Shown: piece after piece, positions 1-5,740 of the stretch
Layout of the letters: every line of letters begins with the position of its first letter
Numbering within the stretch: position 1 is the stretch's first letter
Source: Clostridia bacterium
GTDB taxonomy: Bacteria; Bacillota; Clostridia; DUPQ01
Reading direction: 5' to 3'
Length of the DNA: 10,887 bases
Assembly (NCBI GenBank): GCA_028690885.1
Contig: JAQVAJ010000013.1
Location: 1 to 10,887 of the forward strand
Notes under the pieces: model-generated
Told to the model about the DNA's origin: nothing
Databases searched by the model: none
Seen by the model: only the letters and a program-made list of their open reading frames with translations
Program-made: the position numbers and the translations under genes

Positions 1-532
1 GTACGCCCGAAAGCGCTCCTACTATGGCACCTACTATTGAATCAACCTGTTTAATAATTGGTAATTCGCAAACCTTTTTGATTAATCCTTTTAGAAGCTT
101 AAATATTATTATTAAAATCAGAAATAATACCAAGCCAACCATAATCGCTATAATCAAATCTGTTACTGTTGAAACAAGGCCTCCCATAGCTTCTGCCTGT
201 GATGTCGCCTGCGAAAAATCAATACCATTAATCAACCATAGCTTTATGTCATCTGGAAATGGCAGTGAATTTATTGTTGCTATTAATGTTTCTTCAATTG
301 AATCCAGATTAGGCACTAAAGCTTCTACCATATTCTCTATCTTTTCATGCATATTGATATAGAAGCTGGTTCCGACAAGAAGATCCCTTATAGGTTGTGC
401 AAATTTGAAAGCCAGAAAAGCACTCAGTATAGTAGTAAGTAATCCGTATACTGACATAATTATTCCCCTGACTCCGCCTATAATCATTGAAACTAAAATA
501 ATCCCGATTAAGATATAGTCTGAAATATTCAT
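1..532 (-). CDS. CvpA family membrane protein (partial, 3' end missing)
   Basis: The first 177 codons of a gene that leaves the window at the left edge. The product starts MNISDYILIG and has two close hydrophobic segments (about residues 5-22 and 25-45), a soluble stretch of about 75 residues, and a third membrane segment (about 122-147). This is followed by the family-typical VDSIVGAIVGALSGV. The RG just after the first segment (GGVRG) and the Gly-rich V-D-S-I-V-G motif are characteristic of CvpA (colicin V production) family integral membrane proteins. The molecular function of that family is not settled. The ATG is preceded by a strong SD AAGGAG (plus-strand 540-545, 7-base spacer) that overlaps the stop codon of the upstream DUF5711 gene, so the two are very likely co-transcribed and translationally linked. 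The family call is fairly secure; any role in secretion or the envelope is inference. Confidence 0.8.
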   Translation of the reverse strand, partial: MNISDYILIGIILVSMIIGGVRGIIMSVYGLLTTILSAFLAFKFAQPIRDLLVGTSFYINMHEKIENMVEALVPNLDSIEETLIATINSLPFPDDIKLWLINGIDFSQATSQAEAMGGLVSTVTDLIIAIMVGLVLFLILIIIFKLLKGLIKKVCELPIIKQVDSIVGAIVGALSGV

Positions 533-544
533 TTAACTGCTCCT

Positions 545-1651
545 TTAATACTTGTAGATGACAGCATTTCTTGGTGTGATAATAACAAGCTTTTTGTTGC
601 CAATCGCTAAAACCTGCTGTATCTGTGAATCTGCCTGTATAGTATGAAATTCATTTCCATTTAGAGTAAACATACTCAGCATCTGTCCCTGCCATGTTAT
701 TAACTTTTTCTCGGTTGACAAAAAACCTAAAGAATCAGGTAACACCTCTTTGCTCCATTCGATTCCGTTCTCTGAATCTGCTTTAAAAATCTGTACTTCG
801 TCATCTATTATAGCATAACCGTATGCATTTTTGTCATATCGTGAAATGTATGTGATAATACTATCCTCTAAAATAGTAGTTTTAGACATTTTATTATCGA
901 TTTTTATCATTTTATTGTCATTAACAGCTAGAAATGCACCTTTTTCTAAGCAGACTATCTTTGGTAAAAACTCTTCCAAAGTAATACCGGAAACCGGTGT
1001 TGATTTTCCAATTTCAAATACTTCAATATATGTTTTTGACATATCATCAGGATTACAGCACACTGTTACAAACTTATCCTCATCATCAAATATATCAATA
1101 TATATTGGATACTTTACAGAATACTGTATTTCATTCTTATATCCATCCGGGATTACAACATCTGTCTGATAAGATGAACAGTATACAGCACCTTCATAAC
1201 CGGCTGCTCCTTCACATAAAAGAAACATATACTCATCAAATGCAAACACATAAGTAATGGGTGTTTTAGCATTATACTCATTAATTTTCTTCCCATCACG
1301 AAATACTGTGTATGAGGTCGCTCCTTTATCATATGCGATTACATGCGTTTTAGAAAAAGTTATCTGAGTGTCAGAATATGAAAGAAGATAAGAACGAAGA
1401 AATTCACCATTATCCTTGTAAACTGAAATGCCATTATCAGCATAAATATATATATATCCATTTTCGCTTGCTGCAATACTTCCTGTAGATATGGGAATTC
1501 TGCTTTCTACCCCAAAATCCTTTGATATTACGTCTGCTTTAAAAAATCTTAGTATCTCGGTTCTGAAAAAAATCAGTCCAACAGCTATCGCTACTACAAG
1601 TAGGAATACAAATATTATCCAATAAGCTTTTTTGTTACGTCTTTTTGCCAA
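545..1651 (-). CDS. DUF5711 family membrane-anchored beta-propeller-like protein
   Basis: A 368-residue protein with a very basic N terminus (MAKRRNKK), one membrane segment at about residues 10-29, and a long beta-rich soluble domain. With positive charges inside, that domain should lie outside the cytoplasm. It contains recurring short strand patterns such as GYIYIYADNGISVYKDNGEFL (broken here as GYIYIYADNG, then ISVYKDNGEF at about 65-84), AIIDDEVQIFKADSENG and NKMIKIDNKM, which resemble beta-propeller blades. No catalytic motif is seen. Length and layout match DUF5711, an uncharacterised family that I associate with Lachnospiraceae. The start codon is TTG (1649-1651). An upstream ATG at 1678-1680 is out of frame, and an SD-like GGCGG lies about 10 bases before the TTG. 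It sits 12 bases upstream of the CvpA gene. A ligand-sensing or scaffold role outside the membrane is possible, but nothing in the sequence proves it. Confidence 0.72.
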   Translation of the reverse strand: MAKRRNKKAYWIIFVFLLVVAIAVGLIFFRTEILRFFKADVISKDFGVESRIPISTGSIAASENGYIYIYADNGISVYKDNGEFLRSYLLSYSDTQITFSKTHVIAYDKGATSYTVFRDGKKINEYNAKTPITYVFAFDEYMFLLCEGAAGYEGAVYCSSYQTDVVIPDGYKNEIQYSVKYPIYIDIFDDEDKFVTVCCNPDDMSKTYIEVFEIGKSTPVSGITLEEFLPKIVCLEKGAFLAVNDNKMIKIDNKMSKTTILEDSIITYISRYDKNAYGYAIIDDEVQIFKADSENGIEWSKEVLPDSLGFLSTEKKLITWQGQMLSMFTLNGNEFHTIQADSQIQQVLAIGNKKLVIITPRNAVIYKY

Positions 1652-1685
1652 TTGACGTTATCCGCCTTTCTTTTTATCATGACTT

Positions 1686-1714
1686 ATTCTATCATATCTA
1701 ATAACGCTCTACAA
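1686..1714 (-). promoter_or_regulatory. Candidate promoter for the DUF5711-CvpA unit
   Basis: Read on the minus strand, TTGTAG (1709-1714) is separated by 17 bases from TAGAAT (1686-1691). This is a fair match to a housekeeping sigma-A promoter. Transcription would begin about 25-30 bases before the TTG start of the DUF5711 gene. The -35 box is weak and the region is AT-rich, so chance matches are possible. Confidence 0.45.
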
Positions 1715-1757
1715 ACAACTTATACTGCTAAATCTTGCTTTTTGGTATCTTTTTCTG

Positions 1758-1786
1758 TTGACAAACAAATACCGATTTTGTATACT
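1758..1786 (+). promoter_or_regulatory. Sigma-A promoter of the tRNA operon
   Basis: A perfect -35 box TTGACA (1758-1763) is followed, after an ideal 17-base spacer, by TATACT (1781-1786), one base from the -10 consensus. A T-rich stretch just upstream (1741-1755) could act as an UP element. Transcription would start near 1793 and give a leader of about 89 bases before tRNA-Asp. The strength fits a stable-RNA promoter. The leader carries TTGGAC twice (1805-1810 and 1816-1821), with no assigned role. Confidence 0.75.
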
Positions 1787-1881
1787 CAATAAGCGGTTCA
1801 AATTTTGGACGTGAATTGGACTTTTTAAACAGAATATTATGTATAAGATCTGGTAAAAGAGCAATTTACACCCAATTATGC

Positions 1882-1958
1882 GGCCTGGTAGTTCAGCTGG
1901 TTAGAATGCCAGCCTGTCACGCTGGAGGTCGTGGGTTCGAGCCCCATCCAGGTCGCCA
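1882..1958 (+). tRNA. tRNA-Asp (anticodon GTC)
   Basis: A full cloverleaf: acceptor stem GGCCTGG pairs with CCAGGTC, discriminator G, and an encoded CCA (1956-1958). The anticodon stem CCAGC/GCTGG encloses the loop CTGTCAC, with GTC at 1916-1918, reading GAC and GAU. The T loop is the standard TTCGAGC. It is the first gene of a four-tRNA operon. Confidence 0.97.
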
Positions 1959-1961
1959 TAT

Positions 1962-2037
1962 GCCCAGATAGCTCAGTCGGTAGAGCAAGGGACTGAAAAT
2001 CCCTGTGTCGACGGTTCAATTCCGCCTCTGGGCACCA
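1962..2037 (+). tRNA. tRNA-Phe (anticodon GAA)
   Basis: Acceptor stem GCCCAGA pairs with TCTGGGC, with discriminator A and encoded CCA (2035-2037). The anticodon stem AGGGA/TCCCT holds the loop CTGAAAA with GAA at 1995-1997, reading UUC and UUU. The T loop TTCAATT is standard. Only three bases separate it from tRNA-Asp, so both come from one precursor. Confidence 0.97.
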
Positions 2038-2040
2038 CGA

Positions 2041-2115
2041 GCGGGTTTAACTCAGTGGTAGAGTGTCACCTTGCCAAGGTGAAAGTCGCGAGTCCGAATC
2101 TCGTAACCCGCTCCA
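2041..2115 (+). tRNA. tRNA-Gly (anticodon GCC), with C at T-loop position 55
   Basis: Acceptor stem GCGGGTT pairs with AACCCGC, discriminator T, and CCA is encoded (2113-2115). The anticodon stem TCACC/GGTGA holds TTGCCAA with GCC at 2073-2075, reading GGC and GGU. The D loop keeps the GG pair. The T loop is TCCGAAT instead of the usual TTCGAAT, so the base that is normally pseudouridine 55 is C. The other three tRNAs of the cluster have the standard TTC. All stems pair, so the gene otherwise looks functional. Confidence 0.95.
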
Positions 2116-2124
2116 TTTTTTTAT

Positions 2125-2199
2125 GGCGCCATAACCAAGCGGTAAGGTAGAGGTCTGCAAAACCTTCATTCTCCGGTTCAAATCCGGATGGCGCCTCCA
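2125..2199 (+). tRNA. tRNA-Cys (anticodon GCA)
   Basis: Acceptor stem GGCGCCA pairs perfectly with TGGCGCC, with discriminator T (2196) and encoded CCA (2197-2199). The discriminator U is a known identity element of bacterial tRNA-Cys. The anticodon stem GAGGT/ACCTT, with a terminal G-U pair, holds the loop CTGCAAA with GCA at 2157-2159. The T loop TTCAAAT is standard. It is the last gene of the tRNA operon, 9 T-rich bases after tRNA-Gly. Confidence 0.96.
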
Positions 2200-2209
2200 C
2201 TTTAAACTT

Positions 2210-2264
2210 AAACTCATTCCTATAATTAAGAAACATACTCTGAATTATGGAAATGAGTTTTTTA
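2210..2264 (+). terminator. Intrinsic terminator of the tRNA operon
   Basis: A long imperfect hairpin. AAACTCATTCC (2210-2220) pairs with GGAAATGAGTTT (2249-2260) with one bulged base. The stem then continues inward as ATAATT/AATTAT (2222-2227 with 2243-2248). It is followed by a T run starting at 2258 (TTTTTTATT). It starts 11 bases after tRNA-Cys, where a terminator is expected. The loop is about 15 bases. Confidence 0.75.
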
Positions 2265-2301
2265 TTACATTTTTCAGGATTTTCTTAGTTAATTCTTTAA
2301 T

Positions 2302-2353
2302 AATTCAACTTTTTCATTCAACATTCAACCAAAAACAGCAATTGATGTTGAAT
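2302..2353. repeat. Cluster of ATTCAAC heptamers (three direct, one inverted)
   Basis: The heptamer ATTCAAC occurs at 2303-2309, 2316-2322 and 2323-2329, and as its reverse complement GTTGAAT at 2347-2353. The third and fourth copies belong to a larger region in which ATTCAACAT (2316-2324) and ATGTTGAAT (2345-2353) form a perfect 9-base inverted repeat with a 20-base loop. No T run follows, so it is not a terminator. It lies about 100 bases before the acetyltransferase gene and could be a regulator-binding site. The stretch 2265-2449 shows no gene. Confidence 0.5.
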
Positions 2354-2402
2354 TAAACCTATTTACATGTTACCATTAAAATACAAAAAGAACCGTCGTT
2401 GT

Positions 2403-2430
2403 TTATCAAGGAAGGGCTTTAAAATATAAT
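2403..2430 (+). promoter_or_regulatory. Candidate promoter of the GNAT gene
   Basis: A perfect -10 hexamer TATAAT (2425-2430) lies 16 bases after TTATCA (2403-2408), a weak -35 box. The start site would be near 2437, giving a very short leader whose SD (GAGGT, 2438-2442) lies almost at the 5' end. The -10 match is good but the region is AT-rich, so this is tentative. Confidence 0.4.
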
Positions 2431-2449
2431 TTACTGCGAGGTAAGAGAT

Positions 2450-2986
2450 ATGGAAAGAGCCGCTTCTGTTTTTTTACATGCGGACATCGATAAGACCAAA
2501 GCAATTAAACTTTTGGCATGGATAAAGGATCCAATAGTAACCAGATATCTGAACGAAAAGTCTGATGTAGCAGAAAAGCTCAATGAAGTAATACAGAATA
2601 CTCATCCGTCACTTCTTGCTTGTCATTTGAACAAGAGTGGAAGATTCTTTTTTGTATGCGAAAAAAACAATGAGCCTATCGGATTTGCTAGACTTGCTGA
2701 TACAGACAACCCTAACGAATATGAACTTGTTATTGTAATTGGCAGAAAAGATATGTGGGGGCAGGGATACGGAACAAAAGCTGTAACTCAGTGCCTGAAT
2801 ACAGCATTTTTCGAGTGGAGAGCTGACAGAGTATCTGCTTATGTACATATGGATAACATTGGATGTGCAAAAGTATTGGAGAAAAGTGGAATGAAACAAG
2901 TTTCACAAAGTGAGAACTGTGATTATTTCAATATCTCTTTTGATGAATATCTTTCATATAATACAAAAAAGAAACATACTTCATAG
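2450..2986 (+). CDS. GNAT family N-acetyltransferase (RimJ/RimL-like)
   Basis: A 178-residue protein of the usual length for the Acetyltransf_3 (RimJ/RimL-type) branch of GNAT enzymes, which transfer acetyl from acetyl-CoA to an amine. The strand EYELVIVIGRKDMWGQGYGTK (split here: beta-4 at about 91-97, then the coenzyme A pyrophosphate loop Q105-G-Y-G-T-K at 105-110) is the core motif A. It is followed by the typical V-S-A-Y-V-H-M-D-N-I-G-C-A-K-V-L-E-K-S-G-M block (about 128-148), in which N136 and the helix after it complete the CoA site. Before it, EPIGFARL (75-82) is the usual beta-2/3 pair. The ATG has a clear SD GAGGT with a 7-base spacer. The substrate cannot be read from the sequence. 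It is a single gene between the tRNA operon and the PL22 gene. Confidence 0.88.
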   Translation: MERAASVFLHADIDKTKAIKLLAWIKDPIVTRYLNEKSDVAEKLNEVIQNTHPSLLACHLNKSGRFFFVCEKNNEPIGFARLADTDNPNEYELVIVIGRKDMWGQGYGTKAVTQCLNTAFFEWRADRVSAYVHMDNIGCAKVLEKSGMKQVSQSENCDYFNISFDEYLSYNTKKKHTS

Positions 2987-3023
2987 GTATAAAATGGCTA
3001 AGTTATCTCAAATAGCAGCTTGT

Positions 3024-3060
3024 TAAATTACCTGAAAAAGTGTTGACTTCTTGTAATTTA
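3024..3060. repeat. Inverted repeat overlapping the PL22 gene promoter
   Basis: TAAATTAC (3024-3031) and GTAATTTA (3053-3060) are perfect 8-base inverted copies. Between them lies a second imperfect pair (AAAAAGT and ACTTCTT around GTTG). The right arm falls inside the -35/-10 spacer of the candidate promoter. A related direct copy, TTGTAATTATAGCC (3077-3090), follows 26 bases after TTGTAATTTAGCG (3051-3063), near the expected start site. This placement is typical of an operator; no T run follows, so a terminator is unlikely. Confidence 0.45.
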
Positions 3061-3070
3061 GCGATATAAG
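3043..3070 (+). promoter_or_regulatory. Candidate promoter of the PL22-like gene
   Basis: TTGACT (3043-3048), one base from the -35 consensus, is followed after 16 bases by TATAAG (3065-3070). Transcription would start near 3077, leaving a leader of about 95 bases before the lyase gene. The stretch 2987-3172 holds no gene, so the promoter has a clear target. Confidence 0.6.
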
Positions 3071-3172
3071 ATTGTATTGTAATTATAGCCAAAGTGAAAG
3101 AAATATTATTTTCGATACACAAAACATACCTCTGTACTTCGGACACAATAGACAATACTGAAAGAGATAGAT

Positions 3173-4378
3173 TTGAAAATGAATCTGTATAGCGGTTTTA
3201 AAACAGAAAAAGACCCTGAAACAGGAAGACGGCTTATACGCCTGACTGAGTGGGATGCATTTTGTTATCCTTTATATTATTTCATACCCTCGGTTACAGA
3301 TGATGAGCGTTTTTTAGTTTACCATAGATGTAATGAGACAGAAGTTCAGTTGTGGGTACTGAATCTTCAGACAGGTGAACATCGGCAACTGACTCATGCC
3401 AGCAACAACGCAAATGATGCACAATGGCGACCTTGGTGTTCTCCTTGCAAAAATGGCGTACTGGATCATCGAAGCGTATTAAATACTGTCAATAACAATG
3501 TAATATTTTTCGACCAAAATATTGCTATCATGATTAACATTGAAACACTGGAGCAGAAAAACCTGTTCACACTGCCACAGCACAGATACCCTATATCGCA
3601 AAGCTGCGTAACATCTGATGGTAAATGGTTTGTTTTTTCTCACATGGACAAGGCTTTCTATTATGAGATGACCGCAGGAAACTGGTCGGACTATATAAAA
3701 TATCGTCCATTAACCAAAGATTGTACAATACAGGCATATAATCTAGAGACCTCAGAAATGCGAGATATTCTTATTTTAAATGCAGTAATGCATCATATTA
3801 TTCCATATGGAAATGAATATTTTGCCATAAATCATCCACCTACTGAATCAGGCATACTTTTTACCGGCTTGGAAGGACGCTGGTATACGCACATCCGCAC
3901 TAAGTCGGATGATGGGCGTGTTGCAAATCACTGCGCCGCTACTAAACGAGGCATCGTATATGAAGCAAGCAAATTCCACGGGGATAACTGTGGAGGTATC
4001 TACCATCCTATTACCCATCGCTTCATTGAGTACAAGCTTCCTGAATTTTTTGGATACACTCACACAGGTTACGACCCGAATGGGAATTTAATTTTTTATG
4101 AAAATCTGGATTACAAAGATACCACCATTAACTGCCACAACATGTATAAAATGAACCGATATGAACCCGATGGTCCCTGCAGCTGGGAACTTCTTATGGG
4201 AAACAGACAGACATTTGGTTCACGGTCCTCTCAGAAATCACATTTTCATCCAAGGATCACACCTGACAACCGCTATATACTCTTCACTGGCGGGTATGAG
4301 AAAACACATACTAATCAGTTGTATCTACTTGATATTTCTGACGTCAGACCTACCGAGAATTTACCTGATTTAAGTTGA
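3173..4378 (+). CDS. Oligogalacturonate lyase family protein (PL22-like)
   Basis: A 401-residue protein resembling cytoplasmic oligogalacturonide lyases (PL22). These cut short pectin-derived galacturonides by beta-elimination on a seven-bladed beta-propeller with a Mn site. Propeller-type strands recur throughout, e.g. VTDDERFLVYH (41-51) and SDGKWFVFSH (148-157). By memory of the Yersinia and Dickeya enzymes, the C-terminal part aligns as SWELL...R-Q...QKSHFHPRITPDN. Q354, H357 and H359 therefore match the Q-x-x-H-x-H metal site, H297 (YTHTGYD) the fourth ligand, H253 (NHC) the proposed catalytic His, and R236 a substrate Arg. About nine extra residues lie between R345-Q346 and the metal motif. 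No signal peptide is seen, as expected for a cytosolic enzyme. The start is TTG at 3173 with AAAGAG just upstream; an ATG at 3179 is equally possible. Homology is clear but the exact substrate is not proven, because PL22 also contains divergent members. Confidence 0.8.
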   Translation: MKMNLYSGFKTEKDPETGRRLIRLTEWDAFCYPLYYFIPSVTDDERFLVYHRCNETEVQLWVLNLQTGEHRQLTHASNNANDAQWRPWCSPCKNGVLDHRSVLNTVNNNVIFFDQNIAIMINIETLEQKNLFTLPQHRYPISQSCVTSDGKWFVFSHMDKAFYYEMTAGNWSDYIKYRPLTKDCTIQAYNLETSEMRDILILNAVMHHIIPYGNEYFAINHPPTESGILFTGLEGRWYTHIRTKSDDGRVANHCAATKRGIVYEASKFHGDNCGGIYHPITHRFIEYKLPEFFGYTHTGYDPNGNLIFYENLDYKDTTINCHNMYKMNRYEPDGPCSWELLMGNRQTFGSRSSQKSHFHPRITPDNRYILFTGGYEKTHTNQLYLLDISDVRPTENLPDLS

Positions 4379-4408
4379 AGTAATAATTTAAAGGAAGAAT
4401 ATATCTGC

Positions 4409-4444
4409 TTTTATTATAGATACATAATAAGATTTTACTTTTTT
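4409..4444 (+). terminator. Possible weak terminator after the PL22-like gene
   Basis: TTATTAT (4411-4417) and ATAATAA (4424-4430) form a 7-base stem around AGATAC, extendable by one G-T and one A-T pair. It is followed by T-rich sequence with a run of six T (4439-4444). The stem is almost purely A-T, so it would be weak. It lies in the 95-base gap between the convergent PL22 and M15B genes, where a terminator is expected. No convincing terminator for the minus-strand operon was found there. Confidence 0.35.
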
Positions 4445-4473
4445 GATTTATATTCTCTTATATATTCTTTTAT

Positions 4474-5736
4474 CTATCTTATCTTACATAACAGTACATA
4501 ACCTTCCACACCTGACGCTATAGACGAGTACTGTACAATATCCATTATGTTTTGATTTATGTATATATTATCGGTTTTAGAATATATATATCTGTATGTT
4601 TCTCCTTCATATTCGAAATCCAGATACCCCTCATTTATAAGGGTTTCATAAAATTCTTCCATACAAAGATTATTTGCATAAAGATAATATGCTGTAGGTA
4701 ATCCAACATATCTAATGTGCCACGGCTCATACAAAGTTATATGAGTGTACTGTTCTTTGCCCTCTTCATACCTAATAGTAAATCCGAATTTATAACTGTT
4801 GTCTTTTAGCCATTTAGCATATGGCGCGTCTTTTGAAGATTCATCAAGCATGTATCCATAACTTATCAAATCAACTGTTAATCCGTTATGATGCTCAGAA
4901 CATCCTGGTATTGCCACGCGTCCCGCTGTATAATCATACGCCTGTTCATATGTCATATTCTCCTGTGTAACTCTTCTATTAACCCAGTAGTCAAAACTCT
5001 GCTTTTGTGAAGCATAATCGCGATAACCGCTTGCTACATGCATATTCAAAGATGAATCCTGTCGGTCAGCTTCAGTAAGTAAGCTTTCCATAGCTGTTTT
5101 GACATGACTCAGAATATATAAGTCATCACGTTCATCAAGAACATACCAAGGGTTTGTGAGATTTTCAAGACCCTCTATATCATCTGCCTGCTGTTGTGTT
5201 ATTGGATTGTATCTGTTTATTATCCTCAATGAAACATCAGCTGAAATCTGATTTTTTTCACTATTTTCAACGTATATTTTTCCATCCTTATCTGCTAAAA
5301 GACACCCCGCTTTTACATATGAATCAGATACTATTGTAATAGTACCGATATAATTGTTTGTTTCATGAAAAACTGAAGTTTTTAAAATAAACTGCCCATT
5401 CTCATAATTTGATATATTTCTATCTGGAAAGTATACAAGCGCATATGTTTCACTGCTAACACTTGTATCGATTATTTTAAGCTGTTCAGAATTTAGTGTG
5501 ATGGTAATTGGATTATTAACATCCGCAAGTTTCTCATTTAGCCCTTCTAGAGGAATTTCAGTAATATTCTGTGATTGTGTCGGTTCATTAGTCTGCGAAT
5601 GAGAAGTGGAAGGAGTAACTGTCGGTGTTGGATTTTCAACATCATTATTCTGTTGCTGAACTAGAAAGATAACAACAGCAATAACAATAGCTGCTATAAA
5701 ACATATTGTAATAATAGTGGCAACATTCTTTTTCAT
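4474..5736 (-). CDS. Membrane-anchored M15B (VanY-type) D,D-carboxypeptidase
   Basis: A 420-residue protein with an N-terminal membrane segment (about 6-27), then a low-complexity linker rich in T, S, P, Q and N (about 28-60). A beta-rich region follows (about 75-170), then the M15B peptidase domain (about 195-350). Zinc and catalytic residues are all present: S280-x-H282-x-x-G-x-x-x-D289, and E337-P-W-H340, with the substrate-binding SGYRD (236-240). Such enzymes remove the terminal D-Ala from peptidoglycan stem peptides outside the membrane. A C-terminal extension of about 70 residues follows the domain. It is the last gene of the minus-strand operon and starts 4 bases after hslO, with only a weak SD (AGAAAG), so it probably depends on translational coupling. 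No vanHAX-like genes are nearby, so a resistance role is not suggested; wall maturation is more likely. Confidence 0.88.
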   Translation of the reverse strand: MKKNVATIITICFIAAIVIAVVIFLVQQQNNDVENPTPTVTPSTSHSQTNEPTQSQNITEIPLEGLNEKLADVNNPITITLNSEQLKIIDTSVSSETYALVYFPDRNISNYENGQFILKTSVFHETNNYIGTITIVSDSYVKAGCLLADKDGKIYVENSEKNQISADVSLRIINRYNPITQQQADDIEGLENLTNPWYVLDERDDLYILSHVKTAMESLLTEADRQDSSLNMHVASGYRDYASQKQSFDYWVNRRVTQENMTYEQAYDYTAGRVAIPGCSEHHNGLTVDLISYGYMLDESSKDAPYAKWLKDNSYKFGFTIRYEEGKEQYTHITLYEPWHIRYVGLPTAYYLYANNLCMEEFYETLINEGYLDFEYEGETYRYIYSKTDNIYINQNIMDIVQYSSIASGVEGYVLLCKIR

Positions 5737-5740
5737 GATA

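Noticed and set aside
24..362. Plus-strand open frame of 112 codons
   Set aside because: It lies opposite the CvpA-family gene, whose minus-strand frame has membrane segments, the family motif and a strong ribosome site. The plus frame has none of these.
831..1257. Two plus-strand open frames opposite the DUF5711 gene
   Set aside because: They overlap each other and the coding strand of a recognisable family protein, have no ribosome site and no recognisable domain.
1816..1847. Second tRNA promoter made of TTGGAC and TATAAG
   Set aside because: The spacer is 20 bases and the -35 box is imperfect, while an almost perfect promoter lies just upstream.
3024..3060. Hairpin read as a terminator of the GNAT gene
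   Set aside because: No T run follows the right arm, and the sequence overlaps a good promoter, so an operator reading fits better.
3848..4091. Short open frames on both strands inside the PL22-like gene
   Set aside because: The region encodes the conserved R236 and H253 segment of the lyase; the other frames show no start signals or domain features.
4395..4469. Inverted repeat AAGAATATAT / ATATATTCTT with a 55-base loop
   Set aside because: The arms are nearly all A and T in a very AT-rich gap and the loop is too long for a convincing terminator; likely chance.
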